Assembly (NCBI GenBank): GCA_038210495.1
Contig: JBBQWR010000004.1
Location: 1 to 64,000 of the forward strand
DNA: 64,000 bases
Origin: JBBQWR01 sp038210495
GTDB taxonomy: Bacteria; Planctomycetota; Planctomycetia; Pirellulales; DATAWG01
Direction of reading: 5' to 3'
The position numbers and the translations under genes were made by a program. The notes beneath the pieces are model-generated. The model was not told the origin of the DNA and searched no databases. It worked only from the letters and a program-made list of their open reading frames with translations. Every line of letters starts with the position of its first letter. The stretch's first letter is position 1. Shown here piece after piece: positions 17,979 to 26,746 of this stretch.

Positions 17979-18062
17979 TCAGCAAGACTCACACGCGCGA
18001 ACGTAAAACCAGCAAAGGCCGAAGAACAGAACGGAGCCGATCGTGAAAACCGTGTCGAGCAT
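17979..18062 (-). CDS. 27-residue single-span membrane protein opening the kdp operon
   Basis: The reading frame is MLDTVFTIGSVLFFGLCWFY followed by VRACESC, then TGA. It is one hydrophobic helix with a short Cys-containing tail. It is the first frame downstream of the minus-strand sigma-54 promoter (18105-18120), with a leader of roughly 30 bases, and kdpF starts 56 bases further on. I recall similar FFALxWxYVRxCE(R/x)L mini-proteins next to kdpF in other phyla, so this looks like a conserved accessory rather than a chance frame. That recollection needs a search. A role in pump assembly or signalling is inference from position only. Confidence 0.65.
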   Translation of the reverse strand: MLDTVFTIGSVLFFGLCWFYVRACESC

Positions 18063-18104
18063 TTGAAGAATTCCCAAATTCCAAAATTGGACACGGCCAT
18101 CGAA

Positions 18105-18120
18105 AGCAATTGATGCGCCA
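18105..18120 (-). promoter_or_regulatory. Sigma-54 promoter for the kdp operon
   Basis: On the minus strand the sequence is TGGCGCATCAATTGCT, against the consensus TGGCACRNNNNTTGCW. The invariant GG and GC are exactly ten bases apart. Transcription would start near 18094, about 30 bases before the 27-residue gene. Confidence 0.75.
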
Positions 18121-18202
18121 CGATCCGCGCACATGCGACAAGCGGGGCTAGCGCAATAGGTTAGGGCGCGAGCGACTGAATTCGACTCCGGGCCAAGTAA
18201 TT

Positions 18203-18246
18203 GCGATTTGCACGGAAATCGCTCCCAGTCGTTGCGACTTGCAATG
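18203..18246. promoter_or_regulatory. Pair of TTGCAA-like sites upstream of the kdp promoter
   Basis: GCGATTTGCACG (18203-18214) and GCGACTTGCAATG (18234-18246) share GCGAYTTGCA and sit about 110-150 bases upstream of the predicted kdp start. This is the usual position for binding sites of sigma-54 activators. Confidence 0.5.
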
Positions 18247-18420
18247 ACGCTACGCTTGCCGCTCGTTCACGGCGCCGCACGGCTGGATGACGCGCAGCAG
18301 TTTCGCGCGTGCCGAGATGGCGCGACGCCGGGCAATAATGTTGCGACCGATCCCGATAAATGTTCGGTCTCAAGCGGACAGCTACCGCACGGAAGATATT
18401 TGGCCGGCGAGTCCGCGATT

Positions 18421-18462
18421 GCTCATTTCAACTTGCAAGGTGAGCATTTCGATTTGCAATCC
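18421..18462. promoter_or_regulatory. Tandem 21-bp sites upstream of the kdpB-like promoter
   Basis: Two adjacent 21-base units, 18421-18441 and 18442-18462, share G-x-x-CATTTC-R-A-Y-TTGCAA, identical at about 15 of 21 positions. TTGCAA is self-complementary and is flanked by partial dyads. The sites lie about 110-150 bases upstream of the plus-strand sigma-54 start, mirroring the pair at 18203-18246. Confidence 0.55.
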
Positions 18463-18547
18463 TTCACAGCCCCAAAACAAATAGCTCATGTCGGCGAACG
18501 AATGGCCCGGCAAAGACTTAGGTGATTCGCGATCATCGTGAAGATCG

Positions 18548-18563
18548 CGGCACGGGCATTGCT
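18548..18563 (+). promoter_or_regulatory. Sigma-54 promoter for the truncated KdpB paralogue
   Basis: CGGCACGGGCATTGCT differs from the consensus TGGCACRNNNNTTGCW only at the first base, and GG and GC have the required ten-base spacing. The predicted start near 18574 leaves a leader of about 170 bases before ATG 18746. Confidence 0.75.
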
Positions 18564-18745
18564 TTTCAGGATTCGCGACTTCGCTAGAGCGCGGATCGGT
18601 CTAAACAAAACGGCTCGTCTCGCGCCAGCATTTTCGCGATCCCTACACACGCTCGATGGCCGCGCGTTGTCCGAGTCTTTTTCTCTCGCCCGAGAAAAGG
18701 CTGCACGAACGGCAATCGCGGCCATCATTTTTTAACGGTGAGGCC

Positions 18746-19501
18746 ATGACCCAAAGGATTTCCATCGCTCCGTACTTGTCTTGCACGCAGACTCCGCGCC
18801 CTCGTGCGGCATCGACAACACAAAAGACGGGCTGGCGGACAGTGATTGAGGCAATGACTGCCTTGGCGCCAAGCCGACTGATTGAGAAATCGGGCATGCT
18901 GTTCTCGATCGAGGTGCTACTGATCGCGATGTCGGTTGGAACTGCTGTCGCTGGTCTGCTCGGCGCTCACGGATACTCACTCGCCGGGATGATCTGCTGC
19001 TTGGCAATATTAATGGCCGGATTGTTGTCTCTGAATTTCATTCGCGTCGTTCGCGCGAACCGGTTGGCGAGTCTTAGCGACGATCGTCGGATCGACAGTC
19101 GTCATTGGGCGTATCGGCTCAAAAGTGAATGCGTTGCCGCCGCGATCGACACAGGAAATTCCGCGCTGGCCGCTGAAGAATCAGACATCTCCGATCAGCT
19201 CGATTTGGAAGCCGTCGACCCCCGTGAGCTTCGCGTCGGCGATGTCGTGCTGGTTGAAGCCGGGCAGACCATCTTCGCTGAAGGAATGGTCGTCGCCGGG
19301 GCCGCGATCGTCGATGAATCGGCAGTTAGCGGCCAATCGTCGCGCGTTGTGCGGTGGGCGTTTGGGGAGCCCGCCGTCATGCGAGACAGCCGCGTGGTTG
19401 AGGGAAAAATTCTCGTGCAAGTGATTCCCCGCCGCGGCCATCCGCTGGACTGGCTGCCTGACGACGCTATGAGCCCCCGACATATGACCGCCGCCAATTA
19501 G
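18746..19501 (+). CDS. Truncated KdpB paralogue: two helices plus actuator domain with SGQS in place of TGES
   Basis: The 251-residue protein follows KdpB through its first two helices (residues about 51-102) and the actuator domain: LRVGDVVLVEAGQTI parallels LRRGDRVIVEAGQLI in KdpB, and IVDESAVSGQS parallels SVDESAITGES. It ends soon after, with no DKTGT, no nucleotide-binding domain and no further helices. The catalytic TGES is SGQS (195-198): the Glu needed for dephosphorylation is Gln, while the following Ser, the position known as an inhibitory phosphorylation site in E. coli KdpB, is kept. The start ATG has a GTGAGG ribosome site. It is transcribed away from kdp from its own sigma-54 promoter and converges with the regulator gene. 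Decay is possible, but the frame, ribosome site and promoter look intact. Confidence 0.8.
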   Translation: MTQRISIAPYLSCTQTPRPRAASTTQKTGWRTVIEAMTALAPSRLIEKSGMLFSIEVLLIAMSVGTAVAGLLGAHGYSLAGMICCLAILMAGLLSLNFIRVVRANRLASLSDDRRIDSRHWAYRLKSECVAAAIDTGNSALAAEESDISDQLDLEAVDPRELRVGDVVLVEAGQTIFAEGMVVAGAAIVDESAVSGQSSRVVRWAFGEPAVMRDSRVVEGKILVQVIPRRGHPLDWLPDDAMSPRHMTAAN

Positions 19502-19582
19502 CTTTACCGCCAATCGATACCGGACTCCAAGTCGGCTCGGTTAACAGCCAGCGCCAATGCGGTTAACGACGAGATTTCGTTA

Positions 19583-20971
19583 CTATTCGGTGGCCGCGGC
19601 GTCATCATATTTCTTCCGCTTTCGCCATAGCGTCGAACTATCGATACCGAGAATTCTGGCCGCGTCGTCGAGCGTCGCTATCCGCCCAAGCACCGAGAGA
19701 ACGTGCTGGCGTTCGATCTCTTCGAGCGTGAAATCCCCTCCCAGACGTGGCGCAGCATCGTTACGGGCATACATCCGCTCGGGCAGCGCCTGGGGCTCGA
19801 TCACCTGAGCCGGCCAAAGAATAATCGCCCGTTCCATCGCGTTGCGAAGTTCGCGCACGTTGCCAGGCCAAGCGTAAGACAGCAATAGCTCTTCCGTGGC
19901 CGTTGAGATCTCGGGCGTGGGCCGACCAACCGAGTGCGCGAAGAATGCCAGAAATCGCCGCGCCAAAGTGAGCAAGTCCTCCGAACGATCGCGAAGCGAG
20001 GGCACGTTCACCTCGATCACATTCAAGCGAAACAGCAGATCCTCGCGAAAATGACCCGACTTCACGTCGGCCTCGAGATCGCGATTGGTCGCCGCGACGA
20101 CGCGCACATCGGCGGTGCGCGTGCGAGTTTCGCCGATCCGCTCGAACTGTTTCTCCTGCAAAAACCGCAGCAATTTGGCTTGCAGACTGGGAGTGATTTC
20201 GGCGATTTCATCGAGAAACAGCGTGCCCCCCTCGGCCGCTTCGACTCGGCCCGGCTGATCGCGCACGGCCCCGGTGAACGCCCCTTTGGCGTGCCCGAAC
20301 AACTCGCTGGTCAGCAGGTTCTCCGAGAGCGTGGGGCAGTTGACGACCACGAACGGCTTGGCTCTCCTCGGACTTTGGGCATGCAGAGCTCGGGCCAAAA
20401 CGCCTTTACCCGTCCCGCTCTCGCCTCGCAGCAGTACGGCCACTTCCGAATTGGCGGCTCGGGTGAGCACGTCTTGGGCGGCCTGCATCTTCGGAGATCG
20501 CGTTTCGACCACCGTCTCGGGCACGGAAAGTTTGAGCTGCTGATCGAGCTCGGCCAATCGGCCAAGCGTTGTAATCCGCTGGGCGAGTTTGGCGACTAGG
20601 ATCCGAATCTGGTCGGGCGTGAAGGGCTTGGGCAGATAATCGACGGCGCCCCGACGAATCGCCTCGACTGCCGTATCGAATGTGGCATAGGCCGTGAGCA
20701 CGACGGCGGCCAGATTCGGATTTTCCGCCAAAAGTTTCGGCAACAGATCGAGCCCACTCGACTGGCCAATTTTGAGATCCACGAAGGCGATATCGAAGGG
20801 CCGCTGAGCGGTCGCGGTCAACGCCGCTTCGGCGGTCGCGGCGGCCGTCACTTCGCAGCCGATATCCTCAAGGCAAAGCATCAGTGTGTGGCGGATATTC
20901 TTTTCGTCGTCGACCACCAGCACGCGGAGGCCCTGCGTCGAAGAATCAGCGAAGAACTTGGACTGAGCCAT
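19583..20971 (-). CDS. NtrC-type sigma-54 response regulator
   Basis: The receiver domain (residues about 15-130) has LVVDDEKNIRHTL, the phosphoacceptor FVDL (Asp65) and DYLPKPF. The AAA+ domain has Walker A GESGTGKG, the sigma-54 contact loop GAFTGA, and Walker B GGTLFLDEIAE. A Fis-type helix-turn-helix closes the protein (LDDAARILGIDSSTLWRKRKK). It activates sigma-54 RNA polymerase from distant sites. ATG 20971 is chosen over upstream frame to 21040. Position beside two sigma-54 promoters and a kdp operon lacking kdpE makes it the likely kdp activator, paired with the kinase at 10057-11934. That pairing is inference. Confidence 0.92.
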   Translation of the reverse strand: MAQSKFFADSSTQGLRVLVVDDEKNIRHTLMLCLEDIGCEVTAAATAEAALTATAQRPFDIAFVDLKIGQSSGLDLLPKLLAENPNLAAVVLTAYATFDTAVEAIRRGAVDYLPKPFTPDQIRILVAKLAQRITTLGRLAELDQQLKLSVPETVVETRSPKMQAAQDVLTRAANSEVAVLLRGESGTGKGVLARALHAQSPRRAKPFVVVNCPTLSENLLTSELFGHAKGAFTGAVRDQPGRVEAAEGGTLFLDEIAEITPSLQAKLLRFLQEKQFERIGETRTRTADVRVVAATNRDLEADVKSGHFREDLLFRLNVIEVNVPSLRDRSEDLLTLARRFLAFFAHSVGRPTPEISTATEELLLSYAWPGNVRELRNAMERAIILWPAQVIEPQALPERMYARNDAAPRLGGDFTLEEIERQHVLSVLGRIATLDDAARILGIDSSTLWRKRKKYDDAAATE

Positions 20972-21346
20972 ATGGTGTCGGCGCCGAGAGAGTACGAAGG
21001 CCAATGCAACTGAAAAACTCGCCTCGCCTGCGGTGCGCAACGAGGATTATAACAAAGTGGCCGGCATACGAAAGTGCGCGAGGACCAGGGGAGCGAGAGT
21101 CACTGGTCGCATTTGCCGGAGAGAGAAGTCGCCAGCCCACGGTAATTTTTGGGTCAACATTTGCCGGTTAATCGGAACTTAGGCCGTCGAATTCGCTGGA
21201 GATACTCATGGCGCCGAATGCACTGGCGGCGATTGTTGCAAAAAAGCCACGTGAGGCGAATTCGCGTGCTACGTTTATGTAGCGTAGTGGTGGGTTTGCG
21301 CGCGTCGCGCAAAATGAAACGATTCCCATAGTGCAGCGGCGATCCC

Positions 21347-23944
21347 ATGGCTGCTCCCTCGGCTCCTCAACGACGATCGATTCGGGCGCTCGCGCTCTGG
21401 ATTGCGCTGTTGCTCGGGCCGGCGCTATGCGGCTGCTTGAACCCGCCGACGCCGACGCTGCCCCTCGATCAACAGCTTTTTGCCCAGCCGCAGCCCGTGC
21501 CAGGCCCGGTCATCGATCTAGGCGTGATCGCGGCGCCGCCAAGTCCGGTGGCGCCCGCGCTCGAGACCGGCGCTCCCCTTACGAGGGCCCCCGCCCCGGC
21601 GCTGCTCGCTGCACCCGCGCCTGCCCCACTCCCGTCTCCCGACTCTTGTCTCCCGACTTCCCCCATCCCCGGATCCGCGCCGATACCAACGCCGCTGGTA
21701 GGCGCCACGGACTCCGGCGTGCTGCTCAGTCCGTCGGCGATCGTCGCGCCGGTCGGGGCCAACGTCATTATGGTCGCCGGCGTGTACGGTCCGGGTCGGC
21801 AGATGTTGGCCTTCGAGCGCGTGGAGTGGACTATCGCCCCTGGCGGCGTGGGGCAAATCGCGGCCATCGGAGATTTTTCGCGAGGACTCTTGCAAGGCGG
21901 GTTGTTCGAAGCGCCGGCGCAGAAAATCAGCCCCATGTTCGCGGTTGGCGAGACATTTCCGCGCACATTGGTCATCTCGCGCGGCACGGCCCTTCCCGGC
22001 GATGCGCTGACGATCGTCCGCGGACAAACTTGGATCAGCGTCACGTCGCCGATCGAAGGCGCCACCTATGTAACGGCTCAAGCGCCCGGCATGGAAAACT
22101 GGCAAACGCGGCAGCAAACGGCGGTCGTTCATTGGGTGGATAGTGGGTGGACCGTGCCGCCGCCGGTCGTCGCGCCGGCCGGTTCGAGGCACACGCTCAC
22201 GACCACGGTCACGCGCCGCTCCAATGGCGAGCCGCTGGCCGGTTGGCGCGTGCGGTATGAAATCACCGGTGGCCCCGCCGGCGGGTTCGCTCCGGATGGT
22301 GTTCGAGCGATCGAAGTTCCGACCAACGAAATCGGTCAGGCGAACGTCGAAGTGCTTCAATCGAAACCGGAACAGGGCGTGAATCCGATTCTCATTCAAA
22401 TTATCCGCCCAGGCGGAATCGTTCCCGGCGGCCAGCGGCTCATCGTCGGCACGGCGGCGACCGAGGTCGCTTGGTCCGCGCCGCGAACAGCACTCCAGAT
22501 TATCGGGCCGCAGCAGGCCACGGTCGGCGCCACCGCGAGCTATCAAATCCGCGTCACCAATCCGGGCGACGCGCCGATCACCAACGTCGTTGTCACGGAT
22601 CCATTGCCGCCGGGGCTAACGTATTTGCGCAGCACGCCACCAGCCGAAGTCAGTGTCCAAGGCGGCGGCCAGCCGGGTGGTCTGAAATGGACGCTCGGGT
22701 CGCTCGCGCCCGGCGAGACCAAGACCATCGACATCGACGCGCGCGCCGAATCGGCCGGGGCATTGAATAACACGGCGGCCGTCCGCACGGGCGAAGGCTT
22801 GACCGGGCAAGACACTGTCACCACGACGGTCCGAGCCGGCGCTATCGAGTTGCGGCTCGCGGGACCCGACAAAGCGATCGTCGGCGCCGAAGTGCATTTC
22901 GAGCTCGATATCATCAATCGCGGCGACACCTTGGCCACGGGACTGGTGCTCACCGACAATTTTGACGCGGGCCTAGAAAATCCCAAGATCGAGGGCCATT
23001 CGATCAAGCGCGATCTGGAGCCGCTCGCGCCAGGGCAGTCGCGGAAAGTCGGCATGACGTTCCGCGTCGCGCAGGCTGGCCGATTGTGTCACACGGTCGA
23101 GGTGACGGGCGCCAATGGCCTGCATGAAACGACGCAGGCGTGTGTCGAGGCCACGGCGGACGTGGCTGCGACTCCACCAAACACGACGCCTCCGCCGGCG
23201 TCAATCGCAACCGTCTCGGCTAAGATCAGCGTGCAGCCGACAGCCCGCACCGGCGACTTCGTGTTGTTCACGATCGAAGTCAAGAATACGGGCAGCACAA
23301 AAATCCCCGCGCTGCAAATTGTCGACACGTTCGACGACACACTACTCAAGGTCATGGAAACAACGGCCGGCTATCAACTTCAGGGGAAGCAATTGAGCTG
23401 GACGATTCGCGATTTCGACGCCGGCGGAGTCGCACGACGTGAAGTGAAATGCCAGTGCCTTGCCGCCGGCGCTCGGGCTTGCCATCAGCTCAACGTCACC
23501 GATGGCGGCGGACTGAACCAGCAAGATGAAGCCTGCTTGGCGATTATGAATCCCGATTTCTCCGCCGGCGCCGTCATCAATTTGGGCCTTAGCGTCGCCT
23601 CGCGCAGCAACCCCATCAAAGTCGGCGGCGAGACATCGTATGTCCTCACAATCATTAACGCCGGCGCCAACCCAGATCGGAAAGTAGCACTGACGGCGGT
23701 CGTTCCGGATAGTATGCAAATCCTCGAAGTCCCCGCGCTAAACCCGGCGCGCTCGACGATCGATGGACAATCGGTCCAGTTCGACCCGATCGCGCAGATG
23801 CAACCCGGCGAGCGGCTTACCTTCGAGATCCGCGTCCGTGCGCTCCGCGCTGGCGATGCGCTATTTCGTGCCCAGGTCACCAGCCAAACGCAGACGCAGC
23901 CAGTCGGCGGACAGACGATGACGTCGATCGTTGCGGGGCAATAG
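21347..23944 (+). CDS. Large surface lipoprotein with DUF11 repeats
   Basis: The signal peptide ends in a lipobox (GPALCGC). A Pro/Ala-rich region (residues about 25-120) is followed by Ig-like domains and then several DUF11 repeats, recognisable by phrases such as YQIRVTNPGDAPITNVVVTD, FELDIINRGDTLATGLVLTD and FTIEVKNTGSTKIPALQIVD. Some contain paired cysteines (GRLCHTVEV, TQACVEA, ARACHQL). The protein is 865 residues. Such proteins are exported, probably to the outer membrane or cell surface, with structural or adhesive roles; the exact role is not known. The gap before it (20972-21346) holds no gene I can support. Confidence 0.8.
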   Translation: MAAPSAPQRRSIRALALWIALLLGPALCGCLNPPTPTLPLDQQLFAQPQPVPGPVIDLGVIAAPPSPVAPALETGAPLTRAPAPALLAAPAPAPLPSPDSCLPTSPIPGSAPIPTPLVGATDSGVLLSPSAIVAPVGANVIMVAGVYGPGRQMLAFERVEWTIAPGGVGQIAAIGDFSRGLLQGGLFEAPAQKISPMFAVGETFPRTLVISRGTALPGDALTIVRGQTWISVTSPIEGATYVTAQAPGMENWQTRQQTAVVHWVDSGWTVPPPVVAPAGSRHTLTTTVTRRSNGEPLAGWRVRYEITGGPAGGFAPDGVRAIEVPTNEIGQANVEVLQSKPEQGVNPILIQIIRPGGIVPGGQRLIVGTAATEVAWSAPRTALQIIGPQQATVGATASYQIRVTNPGDAPITNVVVTDPLPPGLTYLRSTPPAEVSVQGGGQPGGLKWTLGSLAPGETKTIDIDARAESAGALNNTAAVRTGEGLTGQDTVTTTVRAGAIELRLAGPDKAIVGAEVHFELDIINRGDTLATGLVLTDNFDAGLENPKIEGHSIKRDLEPLAPGQSRKVGMTFRVAQAGRLCHTVEVTGANGLHETTQACVEATADVAATPPNTTPPPASIATVSAKISVQPTARTGDFVLFTIEVKNTGSTKIPALQIVDTFDDTLLKVMETTAGYQLQGKQLSWTIRDFDAGGVARREVKCQCLAAGARACHQLNVTDGGGLNQQDEACLAIMNPDFSAGAVINLGLSVASRSNPIKVGGETSYVLTIINAGANPDRKVALTAVVPDSMQILEVPALNPARSTIDGQSVQFDPIAQMQPGERLTFEIRVRALRAGDALFRAQVTSQTQTQPVGGQTMTSIVAGQ

Positions 23945-23977
23945 AATACGGTTGAAAAACGAAGGCAGGAAAGAACA

Positions 23978-24006
23978 GACAGGATTAACAGGATTTTCAG
24001 GATTGG
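23978..24006 (+). repeat. Triple CAGGATT dispersed repeat, copy 2
   Basis: Nearly identical to 171-198, in the gap after the DUF11 gene. The rest of the gap to 24186 shows nothing recognisable. Confidence 0.8.
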
Positions 24007-24186
24007 ATTCTTGGTTTGAGTTGATCGATTCGATGTGTCGCGAGGATAGGGATTTTGGCGTAAGGAGGGTTCGTTGCAGCCCGGCGAGATTGTTACCAGC
24101 GTGTGACATCGGAAGACCGGTTGTCGTGGTAGGATTGCGGGCGGGAAGGGACTATTCGCCTTAAACCGCAAACCACGAGGACGACC

Positions 24187-24810
24187 ATGACACGTCGCGC
24201 ATTCACCTTGCTTGTCGCTGTTCCGCTGCTCTGCCCGCAATGGACCAGGGCTGATGAATCCACTGGCGCCGCTGTGCCCGCGAAAACGGCGAACGCGGTC
24301 AAATCGAGTTCCGCAGCCGCGCAAGCGCGGGACCCCGAGGCGAGCTTAAATTGGATCAAGCGCCGTCTGGAACGCGAACTGATCCGCAGCAAAATCGCAG
24401 CCGCGGTGGTCGTTGAGAATGGAACTCTTGTTGTCTCTCAGAACACGCGCAAGTTCGCAGTGCATAGTGTGTCCCCGACGGGCGTTTTCAGCGACCAGTC
24501 GAGCGAAGTAACCGGCCCGCTCGCCGATGGTTTCCTGGTTCGCATTCAGGTTGCGGACGATGCGTCGCTACGGGCCAGGAAGCCGCAGACGCTCGTCGAG
24601 CCCTATTGGACGACACAGGTGAGCATGCTTCCCTTCTCGCTGGGCGAGAATGGCCTGCTCGTCCATTTTTCTTATGGCGCCAAAATCGACCAAAAGGCTC
24701 GCGAAGAAATCGTTCGCGCCATCGATATGGCGACGATGATGGTCTGCCAGCGACAACTCGGGCGCCCGCCGCTGGCTAGCGTGGCGGTCGTGGAAATCGA
24801 CGGGCGGTAA
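24187..24810 (+). CDS. Secreted protein of unknown function
   Basis: The signal peptide is MTRRAFTLLVAVPLLCPQWTRA. The mature part of about 185 residues has no family I recognise. It contains a basic helix (WIKRRLERELIRSKIAAA), a beta-rich middle (VVVENGTLVVSQNTRKFAVHSV) and a helical carboxyl end (IDQKAREEIVRAIDMATMMV). It stands alone between the DUF11 gene and a small lipoprotein gene on the opposite strand. The gap 24811-25010 is empty as far as I can see. Confidence 0.6.
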   Translation: MTRRAFTLLVAVPLLCPQWTRADESTGAAVPAKTANAVKSSSAAAQARDPEASLNWIKRRLERELIRSKIAAAVVVENGTLVVSQNTRKFAVHSVSPTGVFSDQSSEVTGPLADGFLVRIQVADDASLRARKPQTLVEPYWTTQVSMLPFSLGENGLLVHFSYGAKIDQKAREEIVRAIDMATMMVCQRQLGRPPLASVAVVEIDGR

Positions 24811-25010
24811 TCAGAAGAAAACGACAAGTCGCGCCGCCTTTCTCTCGGCGACGATCACTGAGATAGAAACGAATCGTGCCCGGCAGCCAATCACGTTTCC
24901 GTGAAGCTGACGGGCACGATAAATCCGACTAGGCAACGGTCTAACCTGCTAATCCCTGACGCATCTCTCTTGGATGGCCAAGTAAAAGCCGGACAGACTC
25001 GCTTAGCATG

Positions 25011-25223
25011 TTACTTGTTGGTTTCAGTGGTCGTGGTGGTCGACTTCTTGACGTCCGGGTCGGCAACCTTGGTCTCGACCGTGACCTTCTTCTCGTCGAC
25101 CGTCTTGCCGTCTTCGGTCTTCTTGGTCATCTTTTCGTCTTTTGTCGTGCTGGTCTTGTTGTCACAGCCGACCGTCAGGGCGCCCATCGAGGCGACGAGC
25201 ACAAACGCGAGGAAACGCTTCAT
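25011..25223 (-). CDS. Small lysine/threonine-rich lipoprotein
   Basis: The 70-residue product begins MKRFLAFVLVASMGALTVGC, a signal peptide with a lipobox. The mature peptide is almost entirely Lys, Thr, Asp and Glu (KKVTVETKVADPDVKKSTTT) and is likely disordered. Small charged lipoproteins like this are common in planctomycetes. A start six residues upstream (25241) is possible but would lengthen the signal peptide unnecessarily. Confidence 0.65.
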   Translation of the reverse strand: MKRFLAFVLVASMGALTVGCDNKTSTTKDEKMTKKTEDGKTVDEKKVTVETKVADPDVKKSTTTTTETNK

Positions 25224-25411
25224 AGTGATCCACTCCATCAAATGTCGATACCGCCGGGTAAGCGGGGCGGGAACCGCTAGCGCTATATTTGCGCGATCTC
25301 ATAACAGAGGAGGCTCGCCACAGCCGACTTTATTCCATGAATATTGCACATAGCCCATTTTTTTGCAGAAATTGGCCCCGATTGACGAGCTTTGCGGAAA
25401 ACCACACTTCC

Positions 25412-26746
25412 CTAGAGAATGAATTTGCTGAGATCCTCGTCCTGGCATAATGCGTCGAGTTTGTCTTTTACATAAGGTGCGTCGATCTTGATTGCGGCTC
25501 CGCGCCGTTCGGGCGCGTCGAAGCTTAGTTCTTCGAGCAGCCGCTCCATGATCGTATAGAGCCGCCTAGCGCCGATATTCTGCGTCGTCTGATTTACGCG
25601 AAATGCATACGTCGCCAGCGCATCGACGGCGTCCGGCGTGAATTGCAGAGCGACTCCCTCGGTCTCCAGCAGAGCGCTATACTGCTTGGTCAACGCATTG
25701 TGGGGCTCGGTGAGAATCCTGATAAAATCGTCTTTGGTCAGGTCGGTCAGCTCCACGCGAATCGGGAACCGGCCTTGTAGCTCCGGCATGAGATCGGCCG
25801 GCTTGGCGCGGTGGAAAGCGCCGGCCGCGATGAACAGCACATGGTCCGTTTTGAGATACCCGTACTTCGTCTGGACGCTCGTCCCTTCGACGATCGGCAA
25901 CAGATCTCGCTGCACACCCTGACGCGAGACGTCGACCCCCTTCGTCTCGCCCGCGACTATCTTGTCGATCTCGTCGAGGAAAATAATGCCGACGTTTTCG
26001 GCCAATTGGATCGCGGCGGCGTTCAGCTTTTCTTGATTGATCAGAGCGTCGGATTCTTGATCGAATAGCACCTTTCTCGCATCGGCGACGGTCATCTCCC
26101 GGCGGGTCGTGTTCTTGGGCATAATCTTGTCGAACATGCCTTGCAGATCGAAGTCAGTCTGCTCCAGGCCCACGCCGGTGAGCATCATCGGGGTCCCCTT
26201 TTGCTCGATCGTGAGCTCGACCTTTCGCTCGTCGAGCTCGCCGGCCGCGAGGAGCGCCCTCATCTTCTCGCGAGTCCGCTCGTGCCGGTCGGCCGAATTG
26301 GGGCTATCGGGCGCCACGTCGTACGAGATGGGCGGCGGGGCGACGAGGTCCAACAGTCGCTGCTCGACACGCTCACGGGCTTCCTGCTCGACATCCTTGC
26401 GCTCACGTTCGCGCACCAGCCCGATCGCGTTCTCGGCCAGTTCGCGAACCATGCTCTCGACATCGCGGCCGTAATAGCCGACCTCGGTGTATTTCGTCGC
26501 CTCGACCTTGATGAACGGGGCGCCTGTCAGCTTGGCCAGCCGCCGGGCGATCTCGGTCTTGCCGACGCCGGTGGGGCCAATCATCAGGATGTTCTTGGGC
26601 GCGACTTCGGCCCGCATTTCTTCAGGCAAATTCTGCCGCCGCCAGCGATTTCGGATCGCGATCGCCACCGCCCGCTTGGCTGCGCCTTGGCCCACGATAT
26701 GGCGATCGAGCTCGGCGACGATTTCCCGAGGAGTCAGGTCTCGCAT
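25412..26746 (-). CDS. hslU: HslU ATPase subunit of the HslVU protease
   Basis: HslU is the AAA+ unfoldase that feeds the HslV peptidase. The sequence opens MRDLTPREIVAELDRHIVGQ and has Walker A GPTGVGKTEIARRLA, the pore loop KYTEVGYYGRDVESMVREL, Walker B IIFLDEIDKIV and a carboxyl end in SKFIL, the tail that inserts into HslV. About 444 residues is normal. The start ATG lies 13 bases inside the end of hslV, a coupled pair. Confidence 0.97.
   Translation of the reverse strand: MRDLTPREIVAELDRHIVGQGAAKRAVAIAIRNRWRRQNLPEEMRAEVAPKNILMIGPTGVGKTEIARRLAKLTGAPFIKVEATKYTEVGYYGRDVESMVRELAENAIGLVRERERKDVEQEARERVEQRLLDLVAPPPISYDVAPDSPNSADRHERTREKMRALLAAGELDERKVELTIEQKGTPMMLTGVGLEQTDFDLQGMFDKIMPKNTTRREMTVADARKVLFDQESDALINQEKLNAAAIQLAENVGIIFLDEIDKIVAGETKGVDVSRQGVQRDLLPIVEGTSVQTKYGYLKTDHVLFIAAGAFHRAKPADLMPELQGRFPIRVELTDLTKDDFIRILTEPHNALTKQYSALLETEGVALQFTPDAVDALATYAFRVNQTTQNIGARRLYTIMERLLEELSFDAPERRGAAIKIDAPYVKDKLDALCQDEDLSKFIL

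Noticed and set aside
18208..18525. 105-codon frame in the kdp intergenic region
   Set aside because: It overlaps the promoter and operator sites and has no protein-like pattern.
21041..21346. Possible sigma-54 promoter before the DUF11 gene (TGGCGGCGATTGTTGC)
   Set aside because: Spacing between GG and GC is eleven, not ten, so it does not fit.
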